From: Cellulosimicrobium composti
GTDB lineage: Bacteria; Actinomycetota; Actinomycetes; Actinomycetales; Cellulomonadaceae
DNA length: 44,938 nucleotides
Direction: 5' to 3'
Assembly (NCBI RefSeq): GCF_009711085.1
Contig: NZ_WMKA01000032.1
Coordinates: forward strand, 1-44,938
Part shown: piece by piece, positions 17,325-25,169 of the stretch
Position numbering within the stretch: the stretch's first letter is position 1
Layout of the letters: each line of letters begins with the position of its first letter
Position numbers and translations under genes: made by a program
Notes under the pieces: generated by a model
Told to the model about the DNA's origin: nothing
Seen by the model: only the letters and a program-made list of their open reading frames with translations
Databases searched by the model: none

Positions 17325-17345
17325 TTGTGGCAGTGGCTGCCACAA
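17325..17345. promoter_or_regulatory. Perfect palindrome, TetR operator candidate
   Basis: TTGTGGCAG and CTGCCACAA are exact 9-bp arms around TGG. It is centred between the divergent TetR (start 17302) and aldo-keto reductase (start 17387) genes. GCATACTG occurs on both sides of it (17311-17318 and 17349-17356), and CATACT there resembles a -10 element, so binding would block promoter access. Confidence 0.75.
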
Positions 17346-17386
17346 CAGGCATACTGTGACGACAAGCGCTCGAGAGAGGACACGAC

Positions 17387-18337
17387 ATGCAGCAGCGCAC
17401 ACTCGGACGGCAGGGCCTGGCAGTCGGGCAGATCGGTTACGGCTCGATGGGGACCGCCATCGGCTATGGCCCGTCGGACGACCAGGAGTCGATCGCGGCC
17501 ATCCGGCGGGCCCATGACCTCGGCGTCACCCACTTCGACACCGCCCGCATGTACGGCTGGGGCGAGGGCGAGAAGCTCCTCGGCACCGCGATCGCACCGT
17601 TCCGCGACGAGATCACCATCGCGACGAAGTTCGGCATCGAGACCGACACGACCGGCGCTTTCCTTCCCGACTCGCGGCCGGAGCACATCCGCAAGGTCGT
17701 CGATGACAGCCTGCGCAACCTCGGCGTCGACTCGATCGACCTGCTCTACCAGCACCTGCACGACCCTGACGTCCCCGTCGAAGAGGTCGTCGGGGTCATG
17801 CAGGAGTTCGTCGACGCCGGCAAGGTGAAGTACCTCGGCCTGTCCAACACCACGCCCGAGAACGTGCGCCGCGCGCACGCCGTGCACCCGATCACCGCCC
17901 TGCAGACGGAGTACTCGATCTTTGAACGCGGGGCCGAGGCGTTCTTCCCGGTTCTCGAAGAGCTCGGGATCGGCCTGGTCTCCTACTCACCCCTTGCCCG
18001 CGGCTTCCTCAGCGGCGTGGTCAAGCCCCGCGACCAGCACGCGGCCGACGACTTCCGCCAGTTCATCCCCTGGTGGGCGCCCGAGAACTTCGACGCCAAC
18101 GTCGAGATCACCCACCGGCTCACCGAGCTCGCAGAGTCCAAGGGCGCCTCGCTGTCCCAACTGGCGCTCGCCTGGCTGCTCGCCCGCAAGGACTACATCG
18201 TGCCCATCCCCGGCTCGCGCAACCCCGACCGCGTCGCGCAGAACATCGCCGCGGCCGAGCTCGACCTCACCGCCGACGACCTCGCACGCATCGACCAGAT
18301 CGCCCCGAACGGCGGCATCACCGGACCGACCGCCTGA
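17387..18337 (+). CDS. Aldo/keto reductase
   Basis: A 316-aa NADPH-dependent aldo-keto reductase with GAGAGAGGA upstream of ATG 17387. The TIM-barrel family signatures are present: GYGSMG near the start, HFDTARMYGWGEGEKLLG carrying the catalytic Asp and Tyr, ATKFGI carrying the catalytic Lys, and LLYQHLHDPDVPVEEVV carrying the active-site His. KVKYLGLSN and the end motif YIVPIPGSRNPDRVAQN contribute to cofactor binding. It belongs to the group that reduces aldehydes and ketones of wide variety; the substrate cannot be named. The divergent TetR gene and the palindrome between them suggest induction by a carbonyl or related compound. A very strong hairpin follows 50 bp after the stop. Confidence 0.93.
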   Translation: MQQRTLGRQGLAVGQIGYGSMGTAIGYGPSDDQESIAAIRRAHDLGVTHFDTARMYGWGEGEKLLGTAIAPFRDEITIATKFGIETDTTGAFLPDSRPEHIRKVVDDSLRNLGVDSIDLLYQHLHDPDVPVEEVVGVMQEFVDAGKVKYLGLSNTTPENVRRAHAVHPITALQTEYSIFERGAEAFFPVLEELGIGLVSYSPLARGFLSGVVKPRDQHAADDFRQFIPWWAPENFDANVEITHRLTELAESKGASLSQLALAWLLARKDYIVPIPGSRNPDRVAQNIAAAELDLTADDLARIDQIAPNGGITGPTA

Positions 18338-18387
18338 GCGAGAGGCGGCCCGGCCCCAGCTACCCCGCATGGCGGCCCGGGGTCGTC

Positions 18388-18432
18388 CACGGTGGTGGTG
18401 CTTGTAGATCCACGACAAGCACCACCACCGTG
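18388..18432. terminator. Perfect 17-bp-arm hairpin
   Basis: CACGGTGGTGGTGCTTG (18388-18404) and CAAGCACCACCACCGTG (18416-18432) are exact reverse complements around an 11-base loop. It lies 50 bp after the aldo-keto reductase stop. No T-tract follows. It can end transcription; the arm length is unusual for a plain terminator, so a structured RNA or mobile-element relic is also possible. Confidence 0.7.
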
Positions 18433-18441
18433 TCAGAACTG

Positions 18442-18502
18442 ACCGTTTGTCGGGCGTCCGAAAAGAGGGTTCTGCGACGTACGGCAAACGGTGGGTTCTG
18501 CG
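18442..18502. repeat. Nested inverted and direct repeats
   Basis: ACCGTTTG (18442-18449) and CAAACGGT (18485-18492) are exact inverted arms. GGGTTCTGCG occurs at 18467-18476 and 18493-18502. The same GTTCTGCG core appears twice beside the recombinase at 3591-4160. No gene overlaps. It may mark the right limit of the mobile region. Confidence 0.45.
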
Positions 18503-18606
18503 CACGGCCGCTCCGTAGGGGCGCGGCGCACAGGGACGCGGCGTGCTCGCGAGCCGCGCTGACGGCGTGCTGCGGCAACCCAGCGCGTTGATCGTCAGCG
18601 ACCGGT

Positions 18607-18630
18607 TATTATCGCCCTGTGTCGATCATA
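18607..18630. promoter_or_regulatory. Operator/promoter overlapping ArsR-type start
   Basis: TATTATCG and CGATCATA are inverted arms (7 of 8 match) around CCCTGTGT. The left arm contains TATTAT, a good -10 element, only 6 bp before the GTG start at 18619. So the mRNA is probably leaderless, and the regulator would repress by covering the start site. Confidence 0.55.
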
Positions 18631-18990
18631 GAACCTGAGGTGTGTGCCGCGACCACGGCCGATGTTGAGCCAGCGGTCGCGTTGTTTCGGTCGTTGGGTG
18701 ACCCGGCGCGGTTGGCGATCGTGCGCCGGCTCGCGGTCGGGGAGGCGCGCGTCGCGGAGCTGACGGCTGATCTGGGGTTGGCGCAGTCGACGGTGTCCTC
18801 GCACGTGGCGTGCTTGAAGGACTGCGGCCTGGTGGCCGGGCGCATGGAGGGCCGGCGGGTGTTCTACTCGCTGGCCCGCCCGGAGCTGCTGGACATGCTC
18901 GCGGCCGCGGAGACGTTGCTCGCGGCGACGGGCAGCGCGGTCGCGCTGTGCCCGACGTACGGCGTGGACGGGCAGGTGTCGGCGTGCTGA
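18619..18990 (+). CDS. ArsR/SmtB metal sensor, CmtR-like
   Basis: A 123-aa winged-helix repressor. The helix-turn-helix is VAELTADLGLAQSTVSSHVACLKDCGLV. Cys65 and Cys69 within ACLKDCG match the two thiolates of the mycobacterial Cd/Pb sensor CmtR (C-x3-C before GLV), and Cys111 near the C terminus (ALCPTYG) can be the third ligand. EGRRVFYSL is the wing. Binding of Cd(II) or Pb(II) would release DNA. It starts at GTG 18619 with a -10 element 6 bp upstream and no ribosome binding site. It overlaps the cadmium exporter gene by 7 bp, so sensor and exporter are translated as a pair. Metal identity comes from the CmtR comparison. Confidence 0.9.
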   Translation: MSIIEPEVCAATTADVEPAVALFRSLGDPARLAIVRRLAVGEARVAELTADLGLAQSTVSSHVACLKDCGLVAGRMEGRRVFYSLARPELLDMLAAAETLLAATGSAVALCPTYGVDGQVSAC

Positions 18991-19595
18991 GCACGATCGC
19001 GGCCGCAGTCGGGTTGTTCGTCGCGACCAACCTCGACGACATCGTGGTCCTGACGGTGTTGTTCGCGGTCGCTGCCCGGGGGACCTCGCGCCTGCGCGGA
19101 TGGCAGATCGTGGCCGGTCAGTACCTCGGGCTGGTGACATTGATCGCGGTCAGCTTCCTCGCGGCCCTGGGGCTGACGATCGTGCCGGACGAGTGGGTGG
19201 GGCTGCTGGGTCTGATCCCGCTGGCGATCGGTGTCATGGCCCTGGTGCGCACCCTGCGGGGGCAAGACGACGATGACGAGGCCGAGTCCGCGCTCAAGGC
19301 CGTGGGGCTGTTCGGCGTCGCGGGCATCACGATCGCCAACGGTGGGGACAACATCGCGATCTACACCCCGGTGTTCCGCACCATCTCGACCACGGACGCC
19401 GTGGTCACGATCGTGGTGTTCCTCGTCCTGCTCGCGCTGTGGTGCCTGCTCGCGCGCGCGATCGGCACGAACGAGAAGGTGACCGAAGGGCTGGAGAAGG
19501 TCGAGCACTGGCTCGTGCCGGTGGTGTTCATCGGCCTCGGCGTGTTCATCCTCATCGAGTCCGGCACCCTGGCCCACATCGCCTCGCTGCTGTGA
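18984..19595 (+). CDS. cadD: Cadmium resistance transporter CadD
   Basis: A 203-aa membrane protein of the CadD family. GTG 18984 overlaps the end of the sensor gene by 7 bp. Five or six hydrophobic segments are visible: TIAAAVGLFVATNLDDIVVLTVLF, IVAGQYLGLVTLIAVSFLAALG, LLGLIPLAIGVMAL, VAGITIANGGDNIAIYTPVF, VVTIVVFLVLLALWCLLA and LVPVVFIGLGVFILIE. ATNLDD and NGGDNIAIY carry the conserved acidic residues of the family. CadD lowers cellular cadmium, and this agrees with the CmtR-like sensor in front. A charged loop (QDDDDEAES) lies between the third and fourth segments. Confidence 0.9.
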   Translation: MLSTIAAAVGLFVATNLDDIVVLTVLFAVAARGTSRLRGWQIVAGQYLGLVTLIAVSFLAALGLTIVPDEWVGLLGLIPLAIGVMALVRTLRGQDDDDEAESALKAVGLFGVAGITIANGGDNIAIYTPVFRTISTTDAVVTIVVFLVLLALWCLLARAIGTNEKVTEGLEKVEHWLVPVVFIGLGVFILIESGTLAHIASLL

Positions 19596-19633
19596 GCGCG
19601 GCAGCAACGGCGCCGGCGAGAGATGATGGACCG

Positions 19634-19945
19634 GTGAAGGTTGAGCTCCTGGTCGTCGACGCGTGTCCGAATGAGGCACCCGCCCGGGACGTGCTGCGCC
19701 GGGTCCTGGACCGGGTCGGGGTGAACGTGCCGATCGCGACCGTGGTCATCGCGGACGACGACCAGGCCCAGAGGTATGGCTTCCACGGGTCGCCGTCGTT
19801 CCACGTCGACGGGCAGGACGTGTTCCCCGTGCCCGGGGCTCGTCCTGGTGTGGCGTGCCGCGTCTATCCCACGAGCGCAGGTTTGCGCGGTGTTCCTGAC
19901 GACGAGGCGCTTGCCGCGGCTGTCGCGGCCCGGGCCGCGCGCTGA
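19634..19945 (+). CDS. Thioredoxin-like protein of metal-resistance loci
   Basis: A 103-aa thioredoxin-fold protein from GTG 19634. It opens VELLVVDACPNEAPARDVL, where only one cysteine stands at the usual active-site position. Its second half (GFHGSPSFHVDGQDVFPVPG, then ACRVYPTSAGLRGVP) matches small proteins often found beside mercury or organomercury genes. The cis-proline is probably in GSPSF. With a single N-terminal Cys and one more in ACRVYP it may pass a metal ion or thiol rather than act as a classic disulfide reductase. It is 38 bp downstream of cadD, so it likely belongs to the same transcript. The role in metal handling is inferred from context. Confidence 0.75.
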   Translation: MKVELLVVDACPNEAPARDVLRRVLDRVGVNVPIATVVIADDDQAQRYGFHGSPSFHVDGQDVFPVPGARPGVACRVYPTSAGLRGVPDDEALAAAVAARAAR

Positions 19946-19960
19946 CTGAGCTCGACCGAC

Positions 19961-22030
19961 CTACGGTGTCGGTGCGGGTTCGCGCGAGGCTGTCGGGTGG
20001 TGTGGGCGGTGTCGTCGCATCGCCCAGATCGTGAGCGGTGTCCCGATCGCCGCGGGCAGGAACCAGAACGACCAGGCGGGCAGCCGTTCCCACACCGGCA
20101 GGTGTGGTCCGTTGTCGACGTAGAACGCGGTCAGCATCGCGATGTACGCCAGACCCATCCACGCGATGTGCGCACCGTCGCTGCCGCCACGGCGCCGGTT
20201 GCGCCAGCCAAGCAGCACGGCGGCCAGGGCGACACCTCCGAGCACGGCCAGATGGACCGTGGCGGGCCAGCGGATCACCACCATGACGACCATCGACCCG
20301 AAGAGGGCGACGATCCCGCCGAGGAAGACTCGCCCTGCCGCGACGTGCCACCGCCCGCCCTTGCGCGCGAGCATCGCGACCAACCCCGCAAGGACCGACG
20401 TCACCCCCGCGGCGACGTGCACCAGCAGCGCAAGGTCGAACACCGGGCCCGCCTGCCAGAACGTGACGAACGGGTACCAGCGCACGTCGCCCAGGACGTC
20501 GGGCCCGCGCGGCTCGCGCAGCCAGTCGGGCTCCGACCACAGGGTCTCGGGACCCCACCACGTGACGCCGTCGGACGCGTGCTGGAGGTAGACGACGCGC
20601 GGCTCGTCCCACCGGGGCCCGGGACCCCACAGGTCGGCGACGCCGGGCGCGACCGGGTCGCCCCAGCGGACCTGGCGGCCGTCGTCCAGCACGGGGGCGT
20701 ACTCGAGCGACCCGGGGTCGCGCGCGTCGGTGAGCCCGCGCCACAGGGGGGTGAAGCCGGGGGTCCCGGTGAACAGCGCGCCGTCGGAGCGGGCCTCGAC
20801 GTCCTGCACGCCGCTGAACGCACCCTGCATGCCGAACGACCCGAGCGAGATGCCGAACGCGAGCAGGCGCGGGCGGTCGTCCTCGGGCAGCTCCGACCAC
20901 CGGTCGTAGACGGCCTCGAACAGCGCCTTGCCCGCCGCGGGTGGCGTCGTGCGGTCTCCGACGAAGCTGATCCAGCTCGGCAGGTACGAGTACTGCATGC
21001 TCGCGATCGCCGTGTCGCCGCCGTGCATGAGCTCGACCGCCTCGACCATGCCGGGATCGACCCAGCCGGTGCCGGTGGTCGTCGCGACGACGAGGACGGA
21101 CCGGTCCCACGCGTCGGTGCGGTCGAGCTCGTCGACGACGCGCGCGGCCGTCGCGTCGAGGTCGCCGTCGGGGTCGAGGCCCGCGTACGCGTGGATCGGC
21201 TCGCGCACGTCCGCGGGGTCGACGACGTCGCCCACCTGGGCGAACGCGCGCAGCTCGTCGAGGGTCGGCCCGGACACGACGAACTTCCGGCCCTCGGCGC
21301 CGAGCGACTCCCACGTCTCGGGCGACGCGGCCGAGCCGGACCGCTCGGGCTGCTGCGGCGGGGACAGCCGCGGGTCCATCTCGGCGTTCGCCGCGACGTA
21401 GATCGCGTTCAGCGCGTTCATCGCGCCCGACCAGACGACGCCGTTGAGCACGAGCACGACGACCACGGCGACGAGCACGCCGCTCACGAACCGCGCGAGC
21501 GGCGCGGGCACGACGTGCCCGACCAGCCGGGCCACCCAGCGCGCGACCCGGCGCAGCCCGCGCGCGGTCTGGAGCACGAGCAGGGCGACGGCCACGGCGA
21601 CGGCCAGCGTGACGACCTCGCGGCCGGGGACGTCCTCGGACATGCCGAACAGGTGCCGCAGCTCGATCTGGCGCCGCGCCCCGAGCACGAGCGACAGCGG
21701 GACGAGCACGGCCGTCGCCCCGGCGAGCACCCACCACGCGACCCGGCTCGCGCGGGCCGTCCACCGGACCCGCAGACCGACCTTCACGGCGAACCACTCG
21801 ACGAACGCGCCGACCGCGTACCCGCCGACGGCGCTCACGCCCGAGATCACGGCCTGGTAGTACCAGGCGCGCGGGATGAGCGACGGCGTGAGCGACAGGC
21901 AGAACCACAGCAGCGCGAGCACGAGCCCCGTGGCGGAGAACCGCCGCACCCACCGCCCCCACACGCCGTGCCGCGGGCGCTCGTCGTCGACGGGCTCGGA
22001 GGCTCGGGTCTCCGTCACGGTGGGCTGCAT
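19961..22030 (-). CDS. Membrane alpha/beta hydrolase fused to DUF2306-like domain
   Basis: A 689-aa protein. Residues about 30-215 contain five hydrophobic spans (ATGLVLALLWFCLSL, ISGVSAVGGYAVGAF, VAWWVLAGATAVLVPL and others), matching the N-terminal membrane part of the Abhydrolase_9 family. Residues about 250-515 are its hydrolase domain: VVSGPTLDELRAFA, YAGLDPDGDLDATAARVVDELDR, and the nucleophile loop RLLAFGISLGSFG, ending in DVRWYPFVTFWQ. Where members of this family normally stop, another membrane domain is joined (about 520-675: LLVHVAAGVTSVLAGLVAML, WHVAAGRVFLGG, HIAWMGLAYIAML). It resembles DUF2306. The substrate is unknown; lipid or cell-envelope ester hydrolysis is a guess. It ends 15 bp from the convergent thioredoxin-like gene. 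Confidence 0.8.
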   Translation of the reverse strand: MQPTVTETRASEPVDDERPRHGVWGRWVRRFSATGLVLALLWFCLSLTPSLIPRAWYYQAVISGVSAVGGYAVGAFVEWFAVKVGLRVRWTARASRVAWWVLAGATAVLVPLSLVLGARRQIELRHLFGMSEDVPGREVVTLAVAVAVALLVLQTARGLRRVARWVARLVGHVVPAPLARFVSGVLVAVVVVLVLNGVVWSGAMNALNAIYVAANAEMDPRLSPPQQPERSGSAASPETWESLGAEGRKFVVSGPTLDELRAFAQVGDVVDPADVREPIHAYAGLDPDGDLDATAARVVDELDRTDAWDRSVLVVATTTGTGWVDPGMVEAVELMHGGDTAIASMQYSYLPSWISFVGDRTTPPAAGKALFEAVYDRWSELPEDDRPRLLAFGISLGSFGMQGAFSGVQDVEARSDGALFTGTPGFTPLWRGLTDARDPGSLEYAPVLDDGRQVRWGDPVAPGVADLWGPGPRWDEPRVVYLQHASDGVTWWGPETLWSEPDWLREPRGPDVLGDVRWYPFVTFWQAGPVFDLALLVHVAAGVTSVLAGLVAMLARKGGRWHVAAGRVFLGGIVALFGSMVVMVVIRWPATVHLAVLGGVALAAVLLGWRNRRRGGSDGAHIAWMGLAYIAMLTAFYVDNGPHLPVWERLPAWSFWFLPAAIGTPLTIWAMRRHRPHHPTASREPAPTP

Positions 22031-22111
22031 CTCGCGATCGTAGGTGGGTCCTCCCGAACCGTCCCGTCGAACGTCCGGGGCGCCGCCGGCCCACCCCGTC
22101 GCGGACGAGCC

Positions 22112-23323
22112 CTAGGCCTCCAGCAGCAGCGCCTCTCCCTGCCCGCCGCCCCCGCACAGCCCGACCGCGACGCGCCCGCCGCCGCGACGGGCGAGCTCGT
22201 GCGCGGCGTGGACGGCGAGGCGGGCGCCGGAGGCGCCGATGGGGTGGCCGAGCGAGATGCCGCCGCCGTGGACGTTGACGACGTCGGGCGAGACGCCGAG
22301 CACGCGCGTGGACACGGCGACGACGGTCGCGAAGGCTTCGTTGATCTCGACGAGGTCGAGGTCGTCGACCGTCCACCCGGCCCGGTCGAGGGCCTGGCGG
22401 ATCGCACGTGCGGGCTGGGAGTGCAGCGACGTGTCCGGGCCGGCGACCTGGCCCCACGTGCGGACGGTCGCGAGCACGGGGGCGCCCGCGGACTCGGCGC
22501 GGGCGCGCGTGGTGAGCACGAGCGCGGCGGCGCCGTCGGAGATCTGCGACGCGTTGCCCGCGGTGATGGTGCCCTCGGGGTCGAACGCCGGACGCAGGCG
22601 CGCGAGGCCCTCGACGGTCGTGTCGGGGCGCACGCCCTCGTCGTCGCGGACCTCGTCGGGCTCGCCGCGGCGCTGCGGGACGCTCACGGGCGCGAGCTCG
22701 GCGTCGAACAGCCCGTCCTTCCACGCGGCGGCGGCGCGCTGGTGGGACGCGGCCGCGACGGCGTCCTGCTCCTCGCGCGAGACGAATACGTCGCCGACGT
22801 TGGTGCGCTCCGTCGAGACCCCCATGGAGGCGCGGTCGAACGCGTCGGTGAGCCCGTCGCTCGCGACGGCGTCGACGAGCGTCACGTCGCCGAACGTGAA
22901 CCCGGCGCGCGAGCCGGGCAGGAGGTGCGGCGCGTTCGTCATGGACTCCTGGCCGCCGACGAGCACGACCTCGGCCTCACCGGAGCGGATCATGCGCGTG
23001 CCGTCGATGACGGCGGTGAGCCCGGACAGGCACACCTTGTTCACCGTCACGGCGGGCACGTCCCAGCCGACGCCGGCGCCCGCGGCGGTCTGTCGCGCGG
23101 GGTTCTGCCCGGCCCCGGCCTGGAGCACCTGGCCGAGCACGACCGCGTCGACGGCGTCCGCGCCGAGGCCGGAGCGCTCGATCGCGGCGCGCGCGGCGAC
23201 GGCGCCGAGCTCGACGGCGGTCAGCGCGGCGAGCGAGCCCTTGAGCCGCCCCTGGGGCGTGCGGGCGGCGGCGACGACCACGACGTCGTCGGGGCGTGCG
23301 GGGGAGACGGGGGTGGTGCTCAC
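22112..23323 (-). CDS. Thiolase (acetyl-CoA acetyltransferase)
   Basis: A 403-aa thiolase, last gene of the catabolic operon. The nucleophile Cys98 is in TVNKVCLSG; GGGISLGHPIGASGAR carries the catalytic His, and VAVGLCGGGGQGEAL the second Cys. EINEAFA is also conserved. In this setting it should split acetoacetyl-CoA with CoA into two acetyl-CoA, the final step of 3-hydroxybutyrate breakdown. The GTG start overlaps the stop of the upstream hydrolase (GTGA), so translation is coupled. Length is normal. The reaction can run in reverse for polymer synthesis, but no synthase gene is present here. Confidence 0.93.
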   Translation of the reverse strand: MSTTPVSPARPDDVVVVAAARTPQGRLKGSLAALTAVELGAVAARAAIERSGLGADAVDAVVLGQVLQAGAGQNPARQTAAGAGVGWDVPAVTVNKVCLSGLTAVIDGTRMIRSGEAEVVLVGGQESMTNAPHLLPGSRAGFTFGDVTLVDAVASDGLTDAFDRASMGVSTERTNVGDVFVSREEQDAVAAASHQRAAAAWKDGLFDAELAPVSVPQRRGEPDEVRDDEGVRPDTTVEGLARLRPAFDPEGTITAGNASQISDGAAALVLTTRARAESAGAPVLATVRTWGQVAGPDTSLHSQPARAIRQALDRAGWTVDDLDLVEINEAFATVVAVSTRVLGVSPDVVNVHGGGISLGHPIGASGARLAVHAAHELARRGGGRVAVGLCGGGGQGEALLLEA

Positions 23324-24471
23324 GGCTGGACCTCCAGGGGTGCGGACGGCTCTGTCTGCGCGGGCGCCGGGGGTGTGGCGTCCGCTCGTGCGGTGGTCGT
23401 GCGGGCGACGGCGTCGTCCACGAGCCCGAGCAGGAGATCGAGGAACACGTCCGGCTCCTCGAGGTGGGGGCTGTGCCCGACGCCGGGCCGCACCTCCTCA
23501 CGGTACCTGCCGCCCGCGGCGGCGTAGGCGTCGAGGACGGCGCGGGTCTGGGCGACCATCGGCTGCGGCGGGTGCGTCTCGTCGCCCGGCCACCCGGGGA
23601 CGGCGCCGAGCGCGCCGAGCTGCGCGAGGTCGAACAGCGACGTGTCGGAGACGATCGCGTCGGCGTCGCCGCGCACCCACAGCACGGGCGCCGTCGCGCC
23701 GGACGTCGCGAACCCCGAGAGGTCGCAGTACTTCGCGCTGATCGCGTTGTTCATGCCGCGCGTGCCGGGCGCGACGCCGGGCCACGTGTCCGACGTCGTC
23801 CGGTCGCCCGGGTAGTTGTCGTCGCCGGTGCGGGTGGACAGGACGGAGTCGAGCAGCAGCTCTTCCAGGGCACCCAGCGGCTCGCCGAGCGAGGCCGGGT
23901 CGGCGACGTAGAACCGGCGCAGCACGTCGCGCGGCGACCCGGGGTCCTCGCTCCGGTCGCCCGCGGCGAGCGCCGCGACGAACGCCGGGTTGGCGGTCCC
24001 GCCGCCGGATCCCGCGACGTCGGGGGACAGCGGCGTGCCGTCGACGTCGCGCGTGCCGCCGAACCCGTACGGCGACATGGGCGCTTCGAGCAGGATCGCG
24101 TCGAACAGGTCGGGCCGGTCGGTCGCGAGCTGGAGCACGACGCCCGCCCCGGCGGAGTGCGCGACGGCGACGAGCGGGCGCGCGAGGTCGAGCGCGTCGA
24201 GCACGGCCGCGACGTCGTCGGCGAAGTCCCGCACGCCGCGCGTCGCGTCGACGGGCCGCACCTCGGCGTCGCCGTACCCGCGCAGGTCGACAGCGACGCC
24301 GCGCACGTCGGCGGGCAGCGCGCGCAGCAGCGGGTCGAAGAACGCCGACGACGAGCAGTTGCCGTGCACGAGGAGCACGGTCGCGCGCGCCGCGCCGTCG
24401 GGGGCGACCTCGCGCACGTGCTCGCGCCCGCGCGACGTCGTCACGTCGTGGCGCAGGACGTCGCGCGTCAC
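23320..24471 (-). CDS. Alpha/beta hydrolase, PHB-oligomer hydrolase candidate
   Basis: A 383-aa alpha/beta hydrolase. GTG 24471 overlaps the CoA-transferase B stop by 4 bp (GTGA). The oxyanion strand is [14 protein letters not shown], the nucleophile elbow [13 protein letters not shown] (A-x-S-x-G instead of the usual G-x-S-x-G), and the acid is in [30 protein letters not shown] carries the catalytic His. There is no signal peptide, so it acts in the cytoplasm. Because it lies between the CoA-transferase and thiolase genes, hydrolysis of 3-hydroxybutyrate dimers or oligomers is the most likely task, but a CoA-ester or lactone substrate is possible. The long insertion after [10 protein letters not shown] probably forms the lid. 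Confidence 0.85.
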   Translation of the reverse strand: MTRDVLRHDVTTSRGREHVREVAPDGAARATVLLVHGNCSSSAFFDPLLRALPADVRGVAVDLRGYGDAEVRPVDATRGVRDFADDVAAVLDALDLARPLVAVAHSAGAGVVLQLATDRPDLFDAILLEAPMSPYGFGGTRDVDGTPLSPDVAGSGGGTANPAFVAALAAGDRSEDPGSPRDVLRRFYVADPASLGEPLGALEELLLDSVLSTRTGDDNYPGDRTTSDTWPGVAPGTRGMNNAISAKYCDLSGFATSGATAPVLWVRGDADAIVSDTSLFDLAQLGALGAVPGWPGDETHPPQPMVAQTRAVLDAYAAAGGRYREEVRPGVGHSPHLEEPDVFLDLLLGLVDDAVARTTTARADATPPAPAQTEPSAPLEVQP

Positions 24472-25166
24472 GACGGCGTCCCGGCGGCTCGCGTGGACGG
24501 GCGGGCGTCGGCCACGTCGAGCGGCGCGTCGTCGAGCGCGACGGTGAGGTCGGGCTCGGTCGCGGCGCGCACGTCGTCGACGCTCACGCCGGGCGCGGTC
24601 TCGCGCAGCACGAGGCCGTCGGGCGTCACGTCGATCACCGCGAGGTCGGTGATGATCCGGTGCACGACCCCGCGTCCGGTGAGGGGCAGCGAGCACGAGC
24701 GCAGGATCTTGGGCGACCCGTCGCGCGCGACGTGCTCCATGAGGACGATCACGCGGCCCGCCCCGTGCACGAGGTCCATCGCGCCGCCGGGGCCCTTGAC
24801 CATCTTGCCGGGGATCATCCAGTTGGCGAGGTCGCCCGTCTCGGAGACCTGCATGCCGCCGAGGATGGCGGCGTCGATCTTGCCGCCGCGGATCATGCCG
24901 AAGCTCAGCGCGGAGTCGAAGAACGCGGCGCCCGGCAGGACGGTGACGGTCTCCTTGCCGGCGTTGATGAGGTCGGGGTCCACGGCGTCCTCGGTCGGGT
25001 ACGGCCCGACGCCGAGGATCCCGTTCTCCGACTGGAGCACGAGGTGCTTGTCCGCGGGCACGTAGTTGGGCACGAGCGTCGGCAGGCCGATGCCGAGGTT
25101 GACGTACCAGCCGTCCTGGAGCTCGCGTGCGGCGCGGGCGGCCATCTCGTCGCGGGTGAGCGCCAT
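24468..25166 (-). CDS. scoB: 3-oxoacid CoA-transferase subunit B
   Basis: A 232-aa family I CoA-transferase B subunit. [14 protein letters not shown] holds the catalytic glutamate (Glu47), which forms the CoA thioester; [29 protein letters not shown] and [30 protein letters not shown] are the other signatures. With subunit A it would move CoA from succinyl-CoA to acetoacetate. The start lies 3 bp after the subunit A stop, the usual arrangement. It supplies acetoacetyl-CoA to the thiolase in the same operon. Confidence 0.93.
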   Translation of the reverse strand: MALTRDEMAARAARELQDGWYVNLGIGLPTLVPNYVPADKHLVLQSENGILGVGPYPTEDAVDPDLINAGKETVTVLPGAAFFDSALSFGMIRGGKIDAAILGGMQVSETGDLANWMIPGKMVKGPGGAMDLVHGAGRVIVLMEHVARDGSPKILRSCSLPLTGRGVVHRIITDLAVIDVTPDGLVLRETAPGVSVDDVRAATEPDLTVALDDAPLDVADARPSTRAAGTPS

Positions 25167-25169
25167 GTC

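Noticed and set aside
19746-22724. Very long Arg/Pro/Ala open frames opposite and across the hydrolase and thiolase genes
   Set aside because: Frame shadows of high-GC coding DNA with no domain content; the true genes have clear motifs.
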